From: Lepiota brunneoincarnata
Lineage: Eukaryota; Basidiomycota; Agaricomycetes; Agaricales; Agaricaceae
DNA: 64,000 bases
Assembly: GCA_023014365.1 (NCBI GenBank)
Contig: JAEBUN010000003.1
Coordinates: forward strand, 1,116,001 to 1,180,000
Reading direction: 5' to 3'
The notes under the pieces: model-generated
What the model saw: the letters and a program-made list of their open reading frames with translations, nothing else
The model's database searches: none
What the model was told of the DNA's origin: nothing
Part shown: positions 30,592 to 43,613 of the stretch, piece after piece
Position numbering within the stretch: the first letter of the stretch is position 1
Layout: each line of letters opens with the position of its first letter
Made by a program: the position numbers and the translations under genes

Positions 30592-31114
30592 GGCTCTGCT
30601 GAGTTTCAGTGGCACAGAAAGGCTTATAAGCCGTTAGCTCCACAAGATAGTAATAAGCAAGCTGTCATTGACTGGTGCTTAGGAATGATTGATGTAGGAT
30701 TGCGCGTGACAGCTATGTAGGTTTCATTGTCCGTCCGAAAAGGGGTGTTCCTAGGGCAGGTCGTGCAGAGGGATAAGAGGGATGGGGGTGCCGTGGGCGC
30801 CATCAGGTTTGAAACCAGGAGCTTCACACCAGCGTGTGCTAGTGGTGAAAATAAACCTCGCAAGGGAAGGGAGGAATCGAGATGTCGGAGGAGATTTGGG
30901 AAGTGTGTGACAGCTGGATCTGTATCTGTCCGTCGCGCGTTGATGGCGAGACCCTGGCACAAGTGCCATTGGCCCGAGTTTGGTCCCAGGGCCCTTGGTA
31001 CTTTTTTCTCGTCCTCGCCCTTTCCCAGCCCAGCTTGCATTTTGATTAGACCGCTCCCTTTGCTCGAACCCCAGTGTCTGGGCGCTCCCCTGCGCTTGCC
31101 TTGTCGGTCTATTC
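30592..31114. other. Divergent promoter region between the DOPA-dioxygenase-like and RING-PH-VWA genes
   Basis: Open frames on both strands here overlap each other and carry no motifs. The interval separates two divergent start codons, so it should contain both promoters. Confidence 0.45.
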
Positions 31115-34100
31115 ATGAAATCATCCTCCTCAAGTTGGATTTCTAGAAGCCATCACCGGGACTCTCCCATTCCTTCCGATCATTCAAGTCTCCAACCCCC
31201 TCTCACACCAACCTTCACTGACCCCCGTGTCGCCCCTAGGCCCCCCTCTACCAAGCACGCCTTCAAGGCCCTCCAGACTGTCTTTCGCAGGCCTCAGGCC
31301 ACGTATAGGGCGCCTTCTATCCGTTCTGCCTTCTCTACCTCCACTGCCACTTCCTCTACTAGCGAGAACCACTCCAGCCATCCTTTCGCCGCCATGCGCA
31401 CCGCTCCCGTCCCGGTTGTTTCCAACCATGATATGACCGACATTGAGGACGAATGCCCCGTCTGTCTCGAGCCCCTCAGTTTCAGCTTCCGCCTTCCGGG
31501 TGAGAAGCCCCATATTGTCCCAGAATGTGGTCACGCTCTTCACGAAGTGCTTATCTTCCCCGTCTCCGTCATATGTTCTCGCACTGATCATCATCATCCC
31601 CATCACTAGGCCTGCTTCACTGCTGTCTATGGCCCGCCCCCTGGTGCGGACCGTTCTCTTCCCAAGAAGACCAACCTTGGAGTCTGTGGCGTCTGCAGAA
31701 GACCCATGAAGGTTGGCGATGGCGACGGAGGCAAATCCAACAGTGCGTACTACTTCTTTTCATTATCCGCTTACGTATCTAAAAATCTGATCCAGAACTT
31801 GCTGCGCTCACCGGTATGGGTGACAGTAAAGCACAAAGCCTCTATCCCGGTCGCGACACGCCCAGCAGTCACCGTACCGTGTTGCCAGACACATATGATC
31901 CCTAGCTCTGATGACCCGATAGAGTCCGCCGTTCGATCGACGTCCAATAACGACGCTAATCACTATATTGTTGCACCTTCTATCCAAGTCCGGCCAGAGT
32001 TCTCGGCTCTGAGCCGAACAAATGACCCCAGCCAACCATTGACGTGTATTGTTGTAATTGAACTTCCTGGTAAACGGGGTTCCAATGCCGTCCCTGGCGG
32101 CGTTATGCCTGATGACTATAGTGTCCGCAATGGCCGACATGGCGGTAGCAACTCTGGGCACTCGAGTCCCCATCCTGAGCATGCTCGGCAACAGCGGGGC
32201 GTTTATAGAAGTCCGAGCGATCAGGAAATCTCCACGCGACAGATACCACCCCGCCAGTCGTCTCAGCAAGATTCCTATTGCAGCCCTTCGTCCACTTATT
32301 GCGATACCTCTCCATATATATCCACCAATACCACCGTTCATAACGAGGAGGATTCGCCCTTTACTGCCATCACTGAAGACCTCAGGAACCGGATCATTGA
32401 TTGGAAGGGCCACCCCCTCTCGGATCTGGGACCCCTGCAGATGTATGACCTGCTATCAGTGCGACGCGATGCCGCTATTCGGGAATTTTATGTCTATCTC
32501 TTCAAAGAAGCCATCATCTGTGTTGTCGAAGAGAAAAAACGTGGCTTGGGCCGCCTTCTTTCGAACGCTTCCGCTCTCACAGACAGCAGCTCTATTCCAT
32601 CCGGTGCCCCTTCCAAAGGAGTACTCCGTCTAAAGGGGAGAATATACGTCAGGCACATCAAGAATGTAACCGCATCATCAGCAGCCGGCGAAATGAGCTT
32701 GACGATTGATATGGAGGACGAGCTTGCCTCCTTCATCCTCATCTTCCGGGAACGGTCCTCGCTCGAGGCGTGGAAAACCAATATTCAAGCGCTGGTACAC
32801 ATGTTTCAGTCACAGAACCGCCCGCTAAGGGACCTTGGTACCCGACCCCCCGATGTTGAGGAGTTTGGAGGCAGTCACAAGGCAATGAGGATGCTGAGTG
32901 GTGGGAGCACACAGACGACGGTCAGTACCGTTGATAGTCTCCTTAACGGTTCGTCCAGATCGACGATGTCTTCCTCGACTTCGCATGGTTCTGTGAACCC
33001 TCCTAGGCAAATGTCCCAAAAACTCTCGACGTTAGGAGAAGATGACGAGATGAGCACATATGATTCCCCACCACCACTCGTGACCCCACATACATCTTCT
33101 GGACCTTCCAACTCTCTTCCACCACTTCCTCACCCGCCTATGGATCTTATCATCGTCATTTCTATACCACCGCCAAACGCAGTGCCTAGCACGGCGCAAT
33201 TGAAGATACGGGTTATCAAAAATACGCTTGACTTTATCATAGGATCTATGCAGCCAAGGGATCGGCTGAGCTTGGTCACTTTCGAAGTAGGGGTTTCTGG
33301 AAGAGTAAGGAAGACACCATATTTGATGGTTGGAAGACCACAAAGCAAGCAGAGGCTTACGAAGTTTATCGACGCGGTTGGGTTGCGATTGGAAGATGGG
33401 CAAGATGAATTCCTGGTTAGAGGATCCAAGGAAGAAAAAACGGATGTCGTGACTGCCGTCAACCACGGTAAGCGACTTCCCATCCAGTGATTTACTTTTT
33501 TCCATTCGTTTTTGCTTTGATGCAGGTCTCGACGTTGTCTTGCAACGAAAAACCCGCAACCCAGTTTCTGGGATGATTCTAGTCAGCGATGCGTCGGACA
33601 GCACGCGCCGAGCACAAATGGACCTTGTCCTCGCACGAGCCGAGGCCGCAAATGTTGCGATTCATTCCTTCGGATATGGTCGTTCGCACGACCCAGCTTC
33701 CCTATGGCTCATGTCAAATCATACCAGTGGTACATACACCTTTGTAAAAGACTGGTATGATTTGCAGGATTGCATTGCGGGTTGTGTGGGTGGTATGATG
33801 TCCATTGGCTTGCTCAACATGAAACTACACATGAAGATCGTTGACAGTCAAAGGTTCAGGATTCGCAAGGTGTCGGGAGGCCCAACCTCCATCCTTGCTT
33901 CCGATGGTCAAAATGTCGATGTTGATGTGGGGGAGCTGCGGTATGGGGAGAAGAAGGAGATGTTGATCGAATTGGAGTTGGACAATTCTGATGTGCAGAG
34001 GATGACCCAAACCCAAGCTCAATCCCGTAGAATGCCGTTATCCAACCGGGCACTGAACGCCACCGATCAGTTCGTGCAGAGTCTGGGCTTGGACGCGTTA

Positions 34101-34808
34101 TCTATTGATGATGCGCCGGACTTGGCATATGGTATGATGGAGAAGATGATTGACGAAGTGCCAGTGCTGGAGGTGGACGGCTCATTCTTTGACCCTAACG
34201 CTGCCAAGCACATCTCGCGGCTCGCTCATCCCGTCTTGCTTACTATTACCCTCCTTCCTACGTCGCAATCCGTACCGAGACCGCCCTCGACAGTGTCGGA
34301 TCCTGTCATTGTGCGCAGGCGGATGGAGCTCTTGGCATCGGACATGATCACTCGAGCTTTAGTGTTGGTTTCTAGGAGGAACTTCCAGCAAGCACAAAAA
34401 ATCATGGGAGAGACAAAACGGATACTGCACACAGTTTTGACCACCATCTCCAAGTCCTTGTCGGTACCGAATACGGCAGGGAATACAGTGCGGAACAGGA
34501 AAGAAATCCTGACGTTGGCAGCGGTAAGGGCTATGCAGGGGATACTGCAGGATTTGCAGATCTTGTCTGAGGCATTGGACGAGAACGTAGAGATGTTTGC
34601 GCACGACCAAAGAAACTTTGGCGCCCAGCAGGTACGTAGAATGCGAGTCACTTCGTCATGATGATACTGATATCCCTTTTAGGCTATGATTCTGAGGGAC
34701 CAGAAAAGTTGGAGTGGGCGCAGTGCAACAGAAAGGTTATTCTGGACGACGGATGCCTCGATTGAGCTGGTTTCTCGAAGCACTGACTGGGTTGCACGCG
34801 ATCATTGA
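31115..34808 (+). CDS. RING-H2 / PH / VWA-domain protein (Far1/Ste5-like scaffold architecture)
   Basis: The start is ATG 31115 (MKSSSSSWISRSHHRDSP). Domains in order are as follows. A RING-H2 finger (31450-31700) reads CPVCLEPLSFSF, PECGHALHEAC (joined across an intron) and GVCGVCRRPM. A PH-like domain (about 32385-32810) runs from LGPLQMYDLLSVRR through EFYVYLFKEAIICVVEEKK to LEAWKTNIQALV. A von Willebrand A domain (about 33140-33790) includes MDLIIVISIPPP, DRLSLVTFEVG, MILVSDASDSTRR and VAIHSFGYGRSHDP. The RING-PH-VWA order is that of yeast Far1 and Ste5, scaffolds of the pheromone MAPK cascade. The last exon ends DWVARDH at 34808. Near 31900-31902 one extra C breaks the frame between TYDP and SSDDPIES; removing the slip makes it continuous. 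Scaffold function is inferred from architecture only. Confidence 0.82.
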
Positions 34809-35700
34809 GAGGGCCAGGGTTTCAGCCTGTCGACCTCCCCGTATACGTTGCTCCTTGTCTCCCGGCTTTCTTGACTTTTTCTCTTACTCTTACTTCCATC
34901 TACCAAGAGTCCTTCATATTTCCTCATTCCTTTCCATGGACCTTGATTTCATGACTTGTCTTTCATTTACTCATGTCATTCATTTGCATTTCTTTTTATC
35001 TTGTCATCATGCTCTCCGCGCCTTCCTCGTTGTGAAACTCCCTACCTTACTGTAATAATCGCTATCTCAGACTCGTGCGAGCCCTCTTCGTCTCCCTTTT
35101 TATCTGGTCACGGTACATCTCGGTTTGTTTTCTCCATTTTGACTTCCCTCCCAGGTTCATACCCTCTCTCTTCTGCGATTCCTTGTTTGTAACTATTCCT
35201 TTATCCTACGATGTCGTCCTCTCCCTTTCTCCCTTTCTCGTTTCCCCCCTCCAAGTGCCTGTTTCCCTCCCTTGCGGAGAGTCTTTGGATCTAAACAACT
35301 CTTGTATTTGGGCCGACGTTGATAGACACGCTTTGATCTCGGCATCTTGGATGAATGAGAAGGGCTATGCACGTATTGCCTCAAGCATCGTAATAGTTAC
35401 CGCGTCAATGAGCTAGGGCCTGAATGCCTTGGCTCTTCGTTTTGTCGTGGTAACTTGAGTAGTGAGCTGGCGAGGCACAAATGCACGATTTGTTATCGCT
35501 ATCCAGTTTTTTCTCCATCCCGTTGATCTGCTCGGTCTCAAACCTCTTAGCGCCCCCCATGGCCTGTACGATGCAAAGATATTGCCAAAGGGGGATGTCA
35601 TGCTGACATAATACATGTCGTGGCGTGACCGTTTCGCGTCAACAACATAAACTGCAGTTTGCAAACACCCACCTCATCAAGTATTCTTCCCCTTCCCGTC
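34809..35700. other. Pyrimidine-rich intergenic region upstream of PMT4
   Basis: Long C/T-rich tracts (about 34850-35280) suit a 3' UTR and a fungal pyrimidine-rich promoter. Short open frames are by-products of this composition. No gene is supported. Confidence 0.45.
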
Positions 35701-38580
35701 ATGGCGACCAAGGGGAAAGCCCCTGCAACTTCTCCGCGCTTGCGTACCAGGGCTGCTAATTCTGAATCTTCTGGTATCCACCGTGAAAACTCCCAAGATG
35801 ACGAGCACTCCAGCGACGTTCATTCTTACCAGAGTCCTGTTAGTAGCTTTGTTTCTCCGCGATGGCCGTACGGTGGGATCGCTGGCTGACATATGTATGT
35901 ATAGCGTTCTCGCAGCCAAGTCGAACAGCTTCTCGAGACGCCTAGTGCGAGCACTATCGTTGTTGGCGCACTCACGGCGCTTGCCTTTGCTCTGCGTTTC
36001 TACAAGATCAGCCACCCTGACCAGGTTGTGTACGTGGCCCCTTCCACACGCCACACTGACAGGCTCTGAGGCTGACGCATCTCATAGCTTTGACGAGGTT
36101 CACTTTGGAAAATTTGCTTCATATTATATCACTCGGCAATACTACTTTGACGTTCATCCGCCCTTCGCAAAGCTCCTCTTTGGACTGGCAGGCTGGTTTG
36201 TGGGTTTTGATGGGGGCTTTACTTTTGACAGCATTGGTGACAACTATACGTTGAATAATGTGCCTTATGTTGGCATGCGTGCCCTCCCTGCGGTCCTTGG
36301 AAGTCTCACAGTTCCTGTCGTCTATGCCATTATGAAGGAGAGTGGCTACTCGACCATTGTTGCTGCCTTTTCTGCTTCCCTTATTCTGTTCGGTATGTCT
36401 ACACCAGATTGATTATAGTCAAAGTCTAATGGAGACATCAGATAATGCTCACATCGCCCAGTCCCGGTTGATCCTTCTTGATGCGACTTTGATATTCTTC
36501 ATGTCATTGACGATTTACGCGTACATTCGCTTCCGCAAGCTGCGTTACCGGTCCGTGGTCTTAAAATTCATACAGCTGAACGGCATTTGATCTTGACTAC
36601 AGTGAATTTTCGACTGAGTGGTGCATTTGGTTGGTTTTGACTGGCGTGTTCATGGCTTGCACCTGGGGCTCCAAAGTCAACGGTATCTTGACTGTTGTCT
36701 GTATTGGTCTTGCCGTTCTCATTGACTTGTGGGATGTCCTGGATATCAAGAAGGGCCACACTATGGTATGATCAAATGTCAGCTCGCCATAATCTTAGGT
36801 GATTCACACTTCCGTTCAGGAATACTTCTGGCAGCACTTTATAGCTCGTGCTATCGGCCTTATCCTCGTCCCCTTGCTTGTATATCTTTCGTTTTTCTAT
36901 ATCCACTTCGCCATCCTCACTCAATCCGGTACCGGTGATGCTTTCATGAGTCCCGCGTTCCAAGAGACTTTGGCAGGCAATGAGATGCTCTTAAGTAGCC
37001 ATGGTGAGTATCACCCGTTTTATGGATTTGAGCCACACTCAAACTTCGCCAGAAATTCGCTACTTTGATAGTATTACCATCAAACACAAGGACACCAAGG
37101 TCTTTTTGCATTCGCACGTTGAGAAGTATCCTTTGACATATGATGACGGCCGCATAAGTAGTCAAGGTTAGTGCCGCATGACACCTAACACTGAATGCTT
37201 GAAACTGGAACCTGCTACAGGTCAACAGGTCACTGGTTACGCCCACAATGACACCAACAACTTCTGGCAAGTCATCCCGACCAAGGCACTCCCGGAAACT
37301 GGGAGAGGCAGAGTTGTCCGCAATGGCGATGTTGTCCAGTTCTTGCATGTCAACACTCAGTCCCACCTTCTCACCCACGATGTCGCGTCCCCCTTGATGC
37401 CCACCAACCAAGAATTCACCACCTGGCCTAAGGACGACCATTCCAGGCACAATGATACACTTTTCCAGATCTTCCTTGTTGACAATCAGGAGGCTGCAGC
37501 CTGGAAGACCAAGTCTGGTTACTTCAGGCTTGTGCATGTTCCCACCAAGGTCTCAATGTGGACTCATCCCACTCAACTTCCCGACTGGGCTTTCAAGCAA
37601 CAGGAAATCAACGGGAATAAGAATTCCATGGAAAAGTCGGCTGTCTGGTTCGTTAATGAAATCATCGACACTGAAGGTCAGTAAGAGACATTTGTTCCCT
37701 ATGTCCAGAGATTGAATCCACCTCCAGATGGAGAGAGCTTTGAAAACCGCTTGGAAGATAAGCCTCGGAAGGAACCCAAGGGCATGAACTTCTTCAGGAA
37801 GTTTGCTGAGCTCCAGCTCCTGATGTTACAACACAATGCCGGGTTGACCGCTTCTCACCCTTATGCCAGTGCTCCTGTCAATTGGCCCTTCTCCCTGACC
37901 GGTATCAGTTTCTGGACCGAGAACGACAGCAAGAAGCAAATCTATCTCATTGGCAACCTGATCGGCTGGTGGGCCTGCGTCGTGGGCTTGTCAATCTACA
38001 TTGGTGTTCTTGGAGCCGATCTCATTGCGAGACGTCGTGGCATGGACCCAATTCCGGATCGTAAGTAGAACGAGTCACCAGTGGCTATGAGGAGACTCAC
38101 AATCTCTACAGCTGTCCGGAATCGTTTGTGGAATAATACTGGTTTCTTCATGTTGGTTTGGGGGGTCCATTATCTCCCATTCTTCCTAATGAGTCGCCAA
38201 CTGTTTATCCATCACTATCTCCCCTCTCACCTCTGCTCGGCATTGATCGCTGGTTCAATCTTGAGCTTCGTCCTGAGCGATACGATCAACTACCCTATTT
38301 CTATCCGCGGACCCAAGACCCATAACAAACCTGCCCAATATGCGGATGTTGGAACAAAGGGTGTCGTTATTACTGTCGTTTTTGGTCTTCTGTTGTTCTT
38401 TATGTTCTCTTTCATCGCGCCTTTGACTTACGGTACACCTGGGTGAGTTTTATACTGCAATAAAACCTGATCCTCAATGCTGATGATGCTCGTAGATTGA
38501 CGGGTGAACAAGTCAGCAGCAGGAGGTTGTTGTCTACCTGGACCCTCCACTTTGATGCCAAAAAGACCCACGATGTATAG
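35701..38580 (+). CDS. PMT4: Dolichyl-phosphate-mannose-protein mannosyltransferase, Pmt4 type
   Basis: An ER membrane enzyme that transfers mannose from dolichyl phosphate to Ser/Thr of secretory and cell-wall proteins. The start is ATG 35701 (MATKGKAPATSPRLRTR). The luminal loop DEVHFGKFASYYITRQYYFD then VHPPFAKLLFG has the acidic pair and the Val/Ala spelling of the Pmt4 branch rather than Pmt1/2. Transmembrane helices flank a MIR region (about 37200-37600) with VVRNGDVVQFLHVNTQSHL and TWPKDDHSRHNDTLFQIF. The C-terminal helices include GNLIGWWACVVGLSIYIG, and the end is HFDAKKTHDV. Several 48-60 nt introns are spliced, for example one in which ...IDTE joins DGESFENRLED. The reading is complete and all blocks appear in order. 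Confidence 0.92.
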
Positions 38581-38891
38581 ATGGTCAAAAAGATTGAGAC
38601 GAGCATGTTGAATCAATAACTAGTATCTCTTCCTTTTGCATACCACCATGCCCTTCTTGTTGTATATAATTAATCCTGAAATACCAATAATCAGGGAGCA
38701 AGTGAGAGCAAAGTCCCAGAGACACAGCCTTCAGAACGAACAGCGGCTTTTCCTCGTGGCTTGTAGACCGAGATTTTGACTGCGGACGTGTACTGGAACT
38801 GACTTGTGCTTGCCTCCTACCCTCATCCGAGTCTCTCCTCCATTTCAGTTGGCTATTGACATCGTCTGGTTGGGACTTCCGTTGGAAAGAA
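38581..38891. other. Short intergenic spacer
   Basis: About 310 bp between PMT4 and the MYND gene. It is AT-rich at 38660-38695. No feature was identified. Confidence 0.4.
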
Positions 38892-39934
38892 ATGTCGATC
38901 CCTGGTTGGTTACTAGTCCTCTTGACTCTCCCGGCTGCTTTTGGGATCAGCTACTTCGTGCGAAGGTATCTTCGCGCTGCAAACGGTAGTTCTGCCCAGG
39001 CCCACGGACGTGTTCAAGCTCAAAAGGAGGAGGAGGTTGAGCATGATCGAAGGCTGCCACCCTTGAAGAGTCAATGCCTGGCCTGCGGGGAGCAGGTAGG
39101 GGAGCTGGGAAAGCCGATTCTGAGATGTTCGCAGTGTAAAGGCGCCTTTTATTGCGTGAGTCCGGGTTTTGGAGCCCACCCCACTACCATACACTCAGGG
39201 CACTAAACGTTACGTAGGATGGGGAATGCCAGAAGAGAGAGTGGAAGAGGCACAAGTACAACTGCTCATTGTTCCCGCCCGAGGGGATTAAACCTGCTGT
39301 AATACCCATAACGAAGGAAATGGTAGAGGAGGTGGCTCGGGTGGACGGTATTCTGAAAGCATGGATGGACAAGTTTGGTGATTTGACGAATGGCTTGAAG
39401 GAGAACGTAGACAGAGTCAATGGGGCCGATTTGCCCGAGGCTTGGCCCATATGTCGTGAGTCTTCGTCTATGCCCCCTACACTACATGATAGCTCACAAC
39501 TACCAACTCTAGAATTACAACTCTCGCCCGAGTTCGAATATCACCGTCTACCACAACAACAACTCGAGCATCACCCCTTCCGAAACCCCTTGATCCAAAT
39601 TGCACGCCTTTACCTCATTGCACTGGTCGCATCCCACCCAAACGCAGAACATCGCAGACTCCTTGCAGAGAAAATTGATTCGATAGCGCTCCCTTCACAT
39701 CTTGCGGCGTTGTATGGCCCAAAGATAGTGAACAGGCCCGGAGAGCTCAGTCCAGGGGAGTACGACACGTTTGCAGAGATTGCACCCGCAGTAATGGTAG
39801 AGCCAGAGAAGTTGGGGATGGATGAGAACGAGAGAGGGAGGTGGATTGCACTCGCGGTCGGGCTGAAGAAGTTGTGGAATGCGACCTTGGTGCCGAGGCC
39901 ACCTGCACCACCTAGCCCACCTATGGGTAAGTGA
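38892..39934 (+). CDS. MYND-type zinc-finger protein with N-terminal membrane anchor
   Basis: The start is ATG 38892. Residues 1-25 (MSIPGWLLVLLTLPAAFGIS then YFVRRYL) form a hydrophobic signal-anchor followed by basic residues. The MYND zinc finger has all ligands: CLACGEQ, CSQCKGAFYC, then after an intron DGECQKREWKRHKYNC. MYND fingers bind proline-rich partners. The remaining 220 or so residues are helical (VARVDGILKAWMDKFGDL; LIQIARLYLIALVASHPN) and end in a proline-rich tail (PRPPAPPSPPMGK). Three exons are separated by two short introns. A membrane-tethered MYND protein is a recurrent type in Agaricomycetes. I do not know its partner or compartment. Confidence 0.78.
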
Positions 39935-40225
39935 AGCGTTGCCCATGTACAAGACCTATTTATCTATTGGATTCGTTGAGTGGTATGGTAATATTTTTAG
40001 AGGATGATTAACTATGAATATTTGACCTCTAGTATGGCTGGTAGTACTCTCTTTGTTGATCAATAGACTTTTGTACCTTCTTTAATTTGTCGATCAAATA
40101 TGTTTCGATTTAAGCGCCATTACCACGTGATACGTCACAGCGAGTCACGATCATGTAATGTCCCTCAAGAGCTTTGCCTTACCCCGGCTGTCGTTGGGCT
40201 CCTCAGTCCCTCTAAGCCCTTCATC

Positions 40226-42780
40226 ATGTTCAACGCCCCAAGGCCAGACCAGAGGTACATATCCACGTCCAACAACAGCTTTGGTGGCAGCTTTGTCGAC
40301 GAAAATCCTCTTGCAAGTTCGGTATACGATGATGGGCTTGATCCCTGGAGCTCTGCCCCTAGTCCAGTCCCAACACCCATTCCCGGTGCCTCTGCTTCTG
40401 TCTTCAGCTCAGTAATTGGTGGGTTTGATGCGAGTATTATGGAATAGAAGGCTCAGACATATTCTAGCCGATGCTACTGTTCCTTCTATATATCATCGCG
40501 CATTTGCTGCGGTTGACCGTAATGCCACCGGGGAGACCTCAGTGAACGCCTTATCGCGCACCCTCGCTACATCCAATTTACCCGCGAGCACTATCGACAA
40601 GGTAAGGTATCTATCCTTGAACTGATATGACAACAACTGAATGTTGGTGGAGATTGTTAATTTGGTCAGCTCACGCCCACGCGTCTCAAAGCATGAATTC
40701 TTTGTCGCCCTTGCTCTCGTTGCATTAGCACAAAAGGGGAAAGGTGGGTTTCACAAGAATGCGCACGGTCGTCCAAACACTGAGTGTTTCGAAGATGTAA
40801 GCATTGAACAAGTTGCTGCCCTGTCGTCACAAAATGCGCTTCCCGAACCAACCCTCGATCTGGATAGGTTACTAATGTTAAGCTCGACTCCCACTCCCCT
40901 TCCCCCTGCTTATCGACAGAACTCAGTCGACCCGTGGAACACCACAAATCGGTTCAGTGCCTTCCAGAACCCTTCCTCGGTCCCTGGAGGTGGCTATAGC
41001 AGTGTGGGAGGCGGATTGATTAATGGTGCACAATCAGCGCTCTCAGGAACCGGCTTACCCCCGGAATGGTGGAATAAGCAGGCGAACGTCAAAGTAACCA
41101 TCCTAGGCCACCAGGGGTTCATTCTAAATCGCTATATGGTGTATGAGATTACAACAGAAGTGAGCAAAGTCTATCTTGTGTTGCAGGGCGGGGACTTATT
41201 GAATTGTCAGATTGGCATCACTATTACACGGCGTTATTCCGAATTTGTATATCTCTGGGACGTGCTTACTCGAAGGTACCCGTTCCGCTTGTTCCCCGCC
41301 TTACCACCCAAACGGATTGGAGGTGGGTGTCAGTATCTTCTGAATCGTATTGTTATTTGACGGTTCCTATTAAGCTGATGAACATTTCTTGGAGCAGAGA
41401 AGGTAAGCTCCAGTCTTAACTATCCCGATAAACACTTACACTTGCACAGACGAGGATTGCAGCGAGCGCTCAGTTTTGTCGTGTAAGCTTGACATTTCCC
41501 ATCTCCTAGTTTTGTACTGATGCCTGCGCTATCCAGTAATCATCCAGTCTTGAAGGACGATGGCGTACTCGGGGTGTTCTTAACTGTACTGTCATTCGAA
41601 ACATGGAGGAAACAAACCTCTATTTCTTTGGATGAAGAGTCTACTTCCAAACGGGTCGATCGCGTAGAGGAGATGTTGATACCAAGTGACTTTGAAGAGA
41701 AACTGGCGTGTGTTACGACCCAACCAAGTGATGAAATGCTTCTGACGTCCTTCCAGTGCCATACGGACCAGACTGAGCCCACTAATTGAGCAATGGCAGA
41801 GAATATGCATCTTCGCAGAACGAACTATAAAGAGGCAAGAAGCAGCAGCGGTACGCTCACCTCTAGCCTTCAGACGAGCGTATCTGCCGACTCACTTCGC
41901 CTTGCCCAATTTCTCTCCCGTGTCTTCCACCGCTTCTTTACCCGGCTCTCCGTCCTCTGCTATGTCTGCTTCACTCAACCAATCGATCTTCGGTCTTCGT
42001 TTTACTTCCGTGGAAGAGCAGGGCGATCTCGCTAGGCTCACGAACACGCTTCGAGCAGTGGTTGAGGTCAATGAACCCTGTTGGAGAGGAGAGGAGTGTG
42101 ATCTATCGAATGGAGTTCGGCAGGGGCTGTATCACCTTGCTACCCATATGCAACAGCATTCAGACCTTGCTGAAGCTCGAGTGCGTCGTTGCCGGTGTTC
42201 CATGTCGAAGCAAGCGCTAATTCGACCAGGCAAGAACCTTATTAGATACAACGTTGGAGTCCCTGAAGGTCCGTAGACCTGCACGACCTCTCACCTATAC
42301 TGACCCGAATAAATATCAGACACAACGTGATCTCTACGTTGCAACGCGCGACCTCCTTATTCGTCATGACCGTCTATCAGTTGACCAGGTGGAACGCATA
42401 AAGAAGCGCGTGGAAACCACTAGCATCAAACTTGATGGTGTCCGGGCAGCACAAAAAGAAGGTTGGCAGGAAGAAGTAGACAAGCTGACTGCTAGCATTG
42501 AAAAAGACCAGAGCACGATTGCTGCCCAATTGAGCCGGAGGGTCTTTATTCGCGTTTGGTAAGCATGCGCACCCACCCCACCTCCTTTGGTACCCGTGTG
42601 TGTGCTGACACCTATTTCAGTTTGTGGAATGAGCTACGGGTAATCCTCCACAACCGGGAAAACACCCTACTCACGCAGGCTGTAAAATTGTTTGCGCGCG
42701 AGGAACATGATTATTCAGAAAATGTGCTGAGAAACTGGGTGTCACTCGGAGAATCGGTGGAAAATATGCCCTATGAATGA
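40226..42780 (+). CDS. MVP1: Sorting nexin Mvp1 (SNX8-like, PX-BAR)
   Basis: An endosomal PX-BAR protein for retromer-linked recycling and vacuolar sorting. The start is ATG 40226 (MFNAPRPDQRYISTSNNSF). An EH-like helical segment (YHRAFAAVDRNATGETSV...LVSSRPRVSKHEFFVALAL) precedes the PX domain: KVTILGHQGFILNRYMVYEI, ITRRYSEFVYLWDVLTRRYP and LFPALPPKRIG. The PI3P-binding Arg-Arg-Tyr-Ser motif is intact. NHPVLKDDGVLGVFLTV follows, then the helical BAR part, with IRTRLSPLIEQWQRICIFAE and DLLIRHDRLSVDQVERIKKR. The end is VSLGESVENMPYE at 42780. About ten short introns occur, several confirmed by frame joins. The whole Mvp1 order is present. Confidence 0.88.
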
Positions 42781-43205
42781 TGATGACAACCGTTGGCCTG
42801 CGCCCGATCCTTGAGACCTGTGATGAGACCATTTGGCTGGTTTCAATATTTCTTGTATTTCCTCATTTTTGTTGTATCATTTCATAATTACATGTTGATA
42901 ATTTACTTCCATTTTAGTGGCCTAGACTCGTAAGCGAGTAAAACTCAGACCACCCGACTCTTAATAATTTATCCCGCTGCATTCCAACAGTCTTCGATGT
43001 GTCCATAAGCCCTGGAATGCCACGCGGGACCATCTCTATATGTAAATTGCACAAGGCAATCCCGGAAATGTGAATTGCGGGCAAAATCACAGCTGCTCGA
43101 CGATCCACCTTCCCCATGATTAACCGCGAGAGATGACGAGAATTCCCCGCATCGATGTGCTGATTGTCTTTCGATCGGACGAAGAGCCAATTCGGGAGTC
43201 TGCAG

Positions 43206-43613
43206 TCACTTGGGATCTGGTTCCTGGACACTGGACTCGGAGTGAGTTACGTCCCGTCTCTCGAAATCTCCCCAAGTCGAAATCTTCATCATGCTTGTCA
43301 ATACAAACCAAGACGAGAACCTCCCCGGGACAGGCCTCCAAGAGCCGCATAGTCTAAGACTCTGTATCGAGTGGAAGACATTGCGGCTGCTATGCCTATG
43401 GAGAAACGTATAAGGTTCCGGAGGGAACGAAGATATTCCCAGGGTGTGCGATTGGAAAAGTAGAGCTTCGGTCTCGGGATATGCGATGCGCGAATGTAAC
43501 TTGGTGAGGGCCGCGGGACCAGTATTGACACGGAAGGGTAAAAGGAGTAGGAGTCGTTTGAGATTGACAAGTAAGCGGATAAGCGAGGCTTTGAGGATGA
43601 CGAGGGTAGACAT
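43206..43613 (-). CDS. Possible small hypothetical protein
   Basis: An open frame of about 135 codons from ATG 43613 (MSTLVILKASLIRLLVNLKR). It opens with a hydrophobic/basic stretch that could target a membrane or mitochondria. The middle reads LHSRIAYPETEALLFQSHTL. All three minus-strand frames stay open over part of this interval, so an intron or an alternative frame (EVLVLVCIDKHDEDFDLGRF) may be the real C-terminus. I recognise no family. It sits in the 1.1-kb gap between convergent MVP1 and the copper ATPase, so it may equally be non-coding. Confidence 0.3.
   Translation of the reverse strand: MSTLVILKASLIRLLVNLKRLLLLLPFRVNTGPAALTKLHSRIAYPETEALLFQSHTLGISSFPPEPYTFLHRHSSRNVFHSIQSLRLCGSWRPVPGRFSSWFVLTSMMKISTWGDFERRDVTHSESSVQEPDPK

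Noticed and set aside
30624..31146. Opposed open frames of about 140 codons
   Set aside because: They occupy the divergent promoter of two well-supported genes and lack family motifs.
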